From positions 144,411,501 to 144,475,500 of the forward strand of contig CM075347.1 of the NCBI GenBank assembly GCA_037693485.1: 64,000 bases of DNA, given 5' to 3'. This DNA comes from Kitagawia praeruptora. Lineage: Eukaryota; Streptophyta; Magnoliopsida; Apiales; Apiaceae. Position numbers and translations under genes: made by a program. The notes under the pieces are model-generated. The model ran no database searches and was not told the origin of the DNA. It was given only the letters and a program-made list of their open reading frames with translations. The first letter of the stretch is position 1. Each line of letters opens with the position of its first letter. Positions 59,001 to 64,000 of this stretch are shown here, in pieces.

Positions 59001-60247
59001 CTTAATTTCCACTTGATATAATCATCATAATTAGCAATCACTTGTCTGATCAATTTGTTTAGAAAATGTTTAGAAAATCAATTTGTTTTATGAATTTATG
59101 CTCTATATAGGTTAGTTTAATTTAGGTTTTTATGTGATTATAATGGTTGGAATTAGATGCAATTATAAGAATTAATCTATTTATTCTCTTCAGATAAACA
59201 AACAAGTCACGCATGACTCAACTATGGCTGCGTTCACATATATAGTATGGGATGTAATGAAATCTGGACTATTTTTTGGATATAATTTTTCAGTTTTAAG
59301 TTATAGTTCATTCCTTCAAATTTCTAAGTACATTGTTATTCGTTCCCACACTTTCTTAAAAATTCTTGCTATATGGAATTTGCATACATGTGATATGTTT
59401 TACGGTGAAATGTACATCCCAATGTCGTATGTAATTCGTCTCTTTGTCATTCAGGCATTACATGGTTAATTTTAATAAATTCATAAATTTTCATAAATAA
59501 AATTTCTGACTTGTAATAAGTGCTAACTATGAACAAGATAACCGTATTTTCTTTGTTTGATAACAGAAAACGAGCAACCCTTTGCTTGCCTCGCCATCAG
59601 ATGTTGTGGTTTATATTGAATCTCGTGAGCGAGAAGAGGGTCGAACATACAAGACAAATACAGATGAACTGAAAAAAAGACTTGTAAGTACTATATTTTA
59701 TTTAGTTGACTTATGTGCTAAGTAGAAATCAAGATTGGTTCATTTGGTTGAATTTATCGTTTTTCTTTTACAATTAAAGAAATATAGCAAGGCTTTGTCT
59801 GTTGGTTTATTTGGTCAAATTTACTTGGTGAAAATATTACTTTTCTCTGTTGAGGGTATTTCTATATAACTCTTATTTCATAAACTTTTGTTGTAGAGCG
59901 AGATCAAGGAGAAGGTCGCTGCTAGTGAGGATGTAAACGAACTGATTACTAACGGCAAGTCTCATGGTCCAGAATGCCTAAAAGGATGCCAAGGTAAAAA
60001 GGCTGGTCTGGCATCAAGTTCAGCTCCTGCAGACCCTTTTGTGGATGATCTGACCGCAAAGATAAAGTAAGAGCTTAAGGTGGAGTTCGATAGGAAACTC
60101 CAGAATAACGTGTCGATGTTGCTTAAAAAGCTGGGAGAAGCAAATCCCGATTTAAATCTGGACTTGGGAAACTTTAGCTGTTGTGCTACAATGTCAAGCG
60201 AGGATGATGAAAATGCTACTCCTTTGACTGGAGGGAGTACCCTTTAG
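56044..60247 (+). pseudogene. Transposase_24-type gene of CACTA-B with PB1-like N-terminus, about ten exons
   Basis: Exons by splice signals: 56044-56401, 56480-56769, 57343-57560, 57651-58044, 58170-58415, 58496-58699, 58782-58873, about 59193-59245, 59567-59682, 59895-60247. Exon 1 reads IRFYHGGVFHRRSYSGGDN, like the PB1-like domain at the start of some plant transposon proteins. Exon 4 has Ala-rich KEAAQAGTTAE repeats. Exons 5-8 carry the Ptta/En/Spm Transposase_24 core, with INTSWRVYKSRMKHRYYTKY, YWGDEAVQ and NPHTLGPDSMA. Exon 10 shows NGKSHGPECL and ends in a coiled-coil-like tail. It would be the TnpA-like end-binding protein (inference). Stops at 56231, in exon 2 (near 56576 and 56660), at about 57401 and at 60068 break it. 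Exon ends are my reading of splice sites. Confidence 0.8.
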
Positions 60248-60739
60248 CTATTTGTTTTCTTAAAATCTTTAGTAGTGCTCACAGTTGGAACTTATTAGTA
60301 TGGACAGTTTGGATGTGGTATTTTGTTTGGTTAACTTTGATTAAATTAAGTCTGTTGGTTGGATTATGTTTTGGTGAAATGGTGGATTTAGAATATTTTT
60401 TGGTGAAGTGGTGGATGGAGGAGATCTGTGAGTCTTGGTTGATGGACGAGATCTGTGAGTCTTGGTTGGTGGAAGATAGATTGTGAATGTTTTGTATTTG
60501 ACGATTACGGTTTGTAATGGGATTAGTATATATATAAGCCGGATATTGCAAAATTTTAAATGTTAGTGTTGCAATTTCTATAGTTACTAATGTTGCAGTA
60601 TTAAATTTTGTGTCACTACAGCAACTAGATTTAGTGTAACATTTGAATAACATAGTGTTACATTAGCCTTACTGTTATATTGCTTAAAAACAAGATTGCA
60701 GTGTTGCATTAGATAATACAGTGTTGCATTAGAGTATTA
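60248..60739. other. 3' flank of the CACTA-B gene
   Basis: Non-coding. A short region at 60363-60545 resembles 42542-42715 of CACTA-A (TTTTGGTGAAATGGTG; GGATTGATATATATG-type words), so both elements share this 3' segment. GTGTTGCA words start near 60565. Confidence 0.6.
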
Positions 60740-60866
60740 TCTAGTGTTGCAATAGAGGCGACCCCCCCACATGCCACGTGGCAGTGGGCCCCACATGCCA
60801 CGTGGAAGGTGGGTCCCCCCCCAAATGCCACGTGTCAGGTGGGTCCCACATGCCACGTGGCAATTA
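60740..60866. repeat. 3' subterminal repeats of CACTA-B
   Basis: Four CCACGTG words with GTGGGTCCC-type spacers, matching the right end of CACTA-A. Confidence 0.85.
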
Positions 60867-60906
60867 CATAATAGTGTTTTGATTTAACTTTTTATATGTT
60901 TTGAAC

Positions 60907-62639
60907 TGTAATAACCGCGAATTTTCGAATAAATTTTTCCTACTCGATATTTATTTTTAATTGAGAGCGATGCACTAGTATATTTAATTAGTGCATTTTT
61001 GTGAAATTTTAAGATTTTATTCATTCATATGTAAGTAAATATTATATTATATCTATTTAATAATATTTATTTGGTGTTTATTAAAATCAGGAAATTTAGA
61101 GAAATATTATTTTAATTTTGGGTCGAATTTATTTTAGGAAACGAAATTAGAGTCTCGTTTTAATTAGCCCGCAGGGAGAGACGAACTCTTTTCACCAAAT
61201 AAGGCACTAAGCTGGTCATTATTAGGACATTTTTATTTGTCTCCCATGATTTATTTCTTTTTATTTAGAGAAAAAGGTAATTTGGCTGGCTATCTTTTTT
61301 GGTTTTGGCACTTGGATGGCTGCGAATATTTTTTGACATTTTGTCTGGTTGTAATAAAATTTTTAAGCACTTGAGGGGCTTCCATCAAAACAGATGTAAC
61401 ACCGTCTAGCGAATTCCGGCGAAAAGTCGAAGCTCTCCGGCAGGCTTCAAGAATTTTCCGGCCAACACAAGTTCGTACACCAAATCACTCGTTCTATACA
61501 TCAAAATGAAGTTTATGACTTCAACAATCTATACAAGGGATCAAGAACAACAAATAAACAACCAAGAACCCAGAAATTCGAATTCAAAGTCTCACCCACA
61601 CAAACTTCGAATTTCTTATTTTGTACATGAAAAATCAAGTAAAAATCATAATTAAACTCCTGGGATCATAATAAATCTATAGACACTAACCACATAAACA
61701 ACAAATCATCATACAAGCAACACCAAATTCAAGAAAGTCGAATTAATATCCGAAAATTATGAAATCACGAACAAAGCATATTCGAATGTACACACACATA
61801 TAAACATGTAGTACAGATCATGAGATTCGATTTGATTACTCATATGAAGGATTTGAATTTCAGAATCACCTTCAAAGGCTGTTTGATCTTCAAGAATGCT
61901 CAAGAACAAAACATGCTGAAAAGTCATGTTTAACGGCGTTACACCTGTTTTGACGGAAGCCCCTCAAGTGCTTAAAAATTTTATTACAGCCAGACAAAAT
62001 GTCAAAAAATATTCGTAGCCATCCAAGTGCCAAAAATAAAAAAGATAGCCAGCCAAATTGCCTTTTTCTCTTTTATTTAATTACAAACCAAACTACAATT
62101 CTCATCATTATTGATCATTATTAGAGGCATTCAGTTTTATTGTATAAGACCACAGCATATCTCCTCTAATTTATAAAAGCTCGAATATATTCATACATAC
62201 AAAACAGAGACACAAAACTGACCGTTTTATTTTCTTTCTAGTCAAAATCTCGGACCATATACACTAATATACAGGGGATTTATATTAATTTTGGTTAAGG
62301 TTTGTGATGCAATCAATTGAGATTATTGATTTGGGGTTTAATAATTGAGGGGAGGAATTATGTTAGAGTTGTTGTTGCTGTGTTGTGGTGAATCGGAGTA
62401 GTAGGGGGTGGCTTTGTGTGTTTGTTGAAGACGAGAGAGAGGCAGTCGGGAGAGATAAGAAAGAGAGGGGAGGTTAGAGAGGGGACAAAGGTCGGAGAAG
62501 GAGACGACCACCGCTGCGGTGGTGGTGTTTGTTAGGTTCGCGATGGGTGTTGTTGAGAGATCGCGACGGAGAGTGGATTGAGAGAAGACGAGGGGGACTT
62601 CGGTGTTGATTCTGAGTATTGATGTTGGGTTGTAGTGGT
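60907..62639 (+). mobile_element. Probable chromovirus-type LTR, interrupted by a Mutator-like element
   Basis: TGTAATAACCGCGAATTTTCG at 60907 and words such as ACGAAATTAGAGTCTCG resemble Tekay/Del-type LTRs. TTTATAAAAGC at 62169 could be its TATA box once the Mutator-like element is removed. No second LTR, primer-binding site or coding domain is visible. 62290-62639 is a G-rich stretch I cannot assign. Confidence 0.45.
61268..62070. mobile_element. Mutator-like element, non-autonomous, long inverted ends
   Basis: Ends GAGAAAAAGGTAATTTGGCT and, inverted, GAGAAAAAGGCAATTTGGCT. The inverted repeats are about 137 bp (61268-61406 and 61932-62070). A perfect 9-bp target duplication TTTTATTTA flanks it (61259-61267 and 62071-62079), the Mutator hallmark. 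The 525-bp interior has no open frame and no recognisable captured gene. Confidence 0.9.
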
Positions 62640-63147
62640 CACTACAAGAAATATGGGCTATTGCAAGCCCAATATATATTTGTGTTACAAAAAGTGTTAC
62701 AATAGACACAAAATTTGGTAATTTATTGCAATATTTTAAAAAATGTTGCAATAAATACGAAAAGTGTTGCAAGCAAAATAATATTTTGAAATTTTAGAGC
62801 AATTGCAACACTTTAGTAAAAACGTTACAATAGACGATACACTTTGCCCAAAATTGTAGGCGGGAACTTGATTTTCTGGATGAGCGGGATAAAAAAGCAT
62901 ACCAAAATATTTCATACACAATTAAAATCACTACTACAATTAAAACAAAAACACGGCTTCTCACAAACTCTCCCCCGCCTCCCCCTTTTCCAGAACTGTC
63001 AAGAACCCTAGCTTCAATTAGCACCCTTTCTAACTCGATTTCTTCAATTGATTTCTTCAACTCGAATCTAACCCCCTTTCTCTGCTGTAAATTGATTTAT
63101 TCATTTACTATGTGAAGGTTCAAAACTTCCCCAATTTGTGTTTTGCA

Positions 63148-63330
63148 GCGGAGCTGCGTTTTCTCTCCACGACGCAAGATGATGACTCCCTCTCTCTCTC
63201 TCTCTCATATCTTCATTTGTGTTGGCTAATAATTGACTATGTATTTGTTTGAACACAGCCGTCACACAAGACATTCATCATCAAAAAGAAGCTGGCGAAG
63301 AAGCAGAAGTGCAGAACCATTAATCGACAG
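63148..63330 (+). pseudogene. Ribosomal protein eL39-like fragment (captured or pseudogene)
   Basis: eL39 is a very short basic protein of the large ribosomal subunit. Codons 63259-63330 follow a CACAG acceptor and read PSHKTFIIKKKLAKKQK, the conserved eL39 N-terminus after Met, then diverge (CRTINRQ) up to a GT at 63331. Upstream, after a TTTTGCAG-type acceptor, a leader-like exon CTCTCCACGACGCAAG precedes ATG at 63179, where the base pair after ATG is AT and not GT, so the first intron would not splice there. The conserved NRPIP part is not recognisable. This is a broken copy within CACTA-D; the remaining exons were not seen by 64000. Confidence 0.75.
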
Positions 63331-64000
63331 GTATTGAAGTTTTTGTAGTTTGAATGATTGCGGAAAATTTTGATGAATTTAGTGTATAGAAGGAAGATAT
63401 TTAGCTTGTGGTAATTGTGATTTCGGAAAGAAGAAATCTGATCGGTGTTGTATGTGTAGGGAAGTTATATAGTATGCGGTATTTTTGATTGTAAAAAGAT
63501 GAAATTTGATGAATGTAGTATGTAGAAGGATGATATTTAGCAGTAATTGTGATTGTGAAAAGACGAAATTTGAAGAATGTAGTGTATAGAAGTTAGAAGG
63601 AAGATATTTAGGTTGCGGTAATTGTGATGTGTATGTTAGTGGTTTGAATTTTGGGGAATAATGTACTGGTAGCATTGTATGTTTATTAGTGGTAAATATG
63701 TGATGGAATTGAATTTGGTGCTGCGGTAATTGCGTTATTAAGGTTTTTTAGGACAAATGGTGTTATTGTGCTCTTTAATCACATACCGGATAATAGTTTC
63801 TGGCATATTTTGGTGTAGTGTTAATAAGTGCTACAGAATTATGTTGGATTTGTGAGAGTCGAATATTCAAGATGTTCTTTGTTCGCTTATGTTGCTAATG
63901 CAATTATTATTTTGTGATTCGCTTATGTTGCTAATGCAATTATTATTTTGTGATTGGGCATTCCGTATATGTGAATTTCCATTGTTTTGACATAGCAACA
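63331..64000. other. Intron-like or unassigned tail of the window
   Basis: AT-rich. AAGGAAGATATTTAG-type sequence repeats loosely at 63390-63625 (four related blocks of about 60-110 bp). A short exact duplication CGCTTATGTTGCTAATGCAA lies at 63884 and again near 63920. No coding frame. Confidence 0.5.

Larger units (their letters stand above)
52435..60906 (+). mobile_element. CACTA-B transposon, 3' end not reached
   Basis: Starts CACTACGCCATAGATTGGCG at 52435, the same end as CACTA-A, and shares its subterminal array, tRNA-like module and 172-bp repeat. Differences: a LINE tail at 52669, no Tourist MITE, and a Transposase_24 gene in place of the captured cyclase. 3' subterminal repeats at 60740-60866 are followed by an LTR at 60907, so the true 3' terminus is beyond that insertion or lost. 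Confidence 0.88.
62640..64000 (+). mobile_element. CACTA-D transposon, 5' part
   Basis: CACTACAAGAAATATGGGCT at 62640, followed by TGTTACAA and GTTGCAA words to about 62840, a subterminal style related to CACTA-A and B. The other end is outside the window. No transposase is seen; an eL39-like fragment follows at 63259. Confidence 0.7.

Noticed and set aside
62631..62640. TGTAGTG just left of the CACTA-D start, looking like the right end of another CACTA
   Set aside because: The preceding bases do not match any terminus here and there are no subterminal repeats to the left; probably chance.
62338..62772. Minus-strand 144-codon frame with a Ser/Thr-rich stretch
   Set aside because: It crosses the CACTA-D terminus at 62640 and has no recognised domain; chance frame in G-rich DNA.
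1..64000. CRISPR arrays, bacterial operons, rRNA genes
   Set aside because: Nothing of the kind; repeats are tandem satellites, subterminal arrays and LTRs of plant transposons.

Overview
This window is plant nuclear DNA, most likely from a dicot, and it is almost entirely transposable elements. I find no intact host gene. The evidence is a set of plant-specific element lineages: a Ty3/gypsy element of the Tat lineage, a SIRE-like Ty1/copia element, Athila-like Ty3/gypsy elements, and several CACTA (En/Spm) DNA transposons with TNP2 or Transposase_24 domains. Stowaway and Tourist MITEs, a Mutator-like element and the tail of a plant LINE are also present. AT-rich spacers, TA and CT microsatellites and GT-AG introns fit a plant as well. 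I cannot name the species.

Layout. 1-4015: 5' half of a Tat-lineage element on the minus strand (LTR, broken gag, long open protease-RT frame running off the window). 4521 onward: CACTA-1, with subterminal repeats, a decayed TNP2 transposase (5349-8763) and a 171-bp tandem array (8798-10753), split by a complete SIRE-like copia element (11836-23303, target duplication GAAAC). A second transposon-type gene start follows (24115-25400). 25651-27287 plus 44336-45731: probable remains of CACTA-C, including the start of its TNP2 gene. It is split by Athila element Z (27288-44335, minus strand, target duplication ATAAT), whose own LTR was entered by CACTA-A (35400-43269). CACTA-A holds a Tourist MITE and a captured piece of a cycloartenol-synthase-like gene.

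From 45732 the stack deepens. Athila X (minus) interrupts the TNP2 gene of CACTA-C. Athila Y (plus, from 48522) lies inside X. CACTA-B (from 52435) lies inside Y and carries a LINE tail and a ten-exon Transposase_24 gene. A chromovirus-like LTR (from 60907) lies inside CACTA-B, and an 803-bp Mutator-like element (61268-62070, target duplication TTTTATTTA) lies inside that LTR. At 62640 a further CACTA end (CACTA-D) begins, followed by a broken fragment resembling ribosomal protein eL39.

The coding regions are mostly decayed by nonsense codons and small indels. They do not form one pathway; each group is the replication machinery of its own element. The most notable signals are two apparent host-gene captures by CACTA elements, a Gag-Pro-only Athila family, G-box-rich subterminal arrays, and tRNA-like A-box/B-box modules with the same 44-nt spacing in three CACTA elements.
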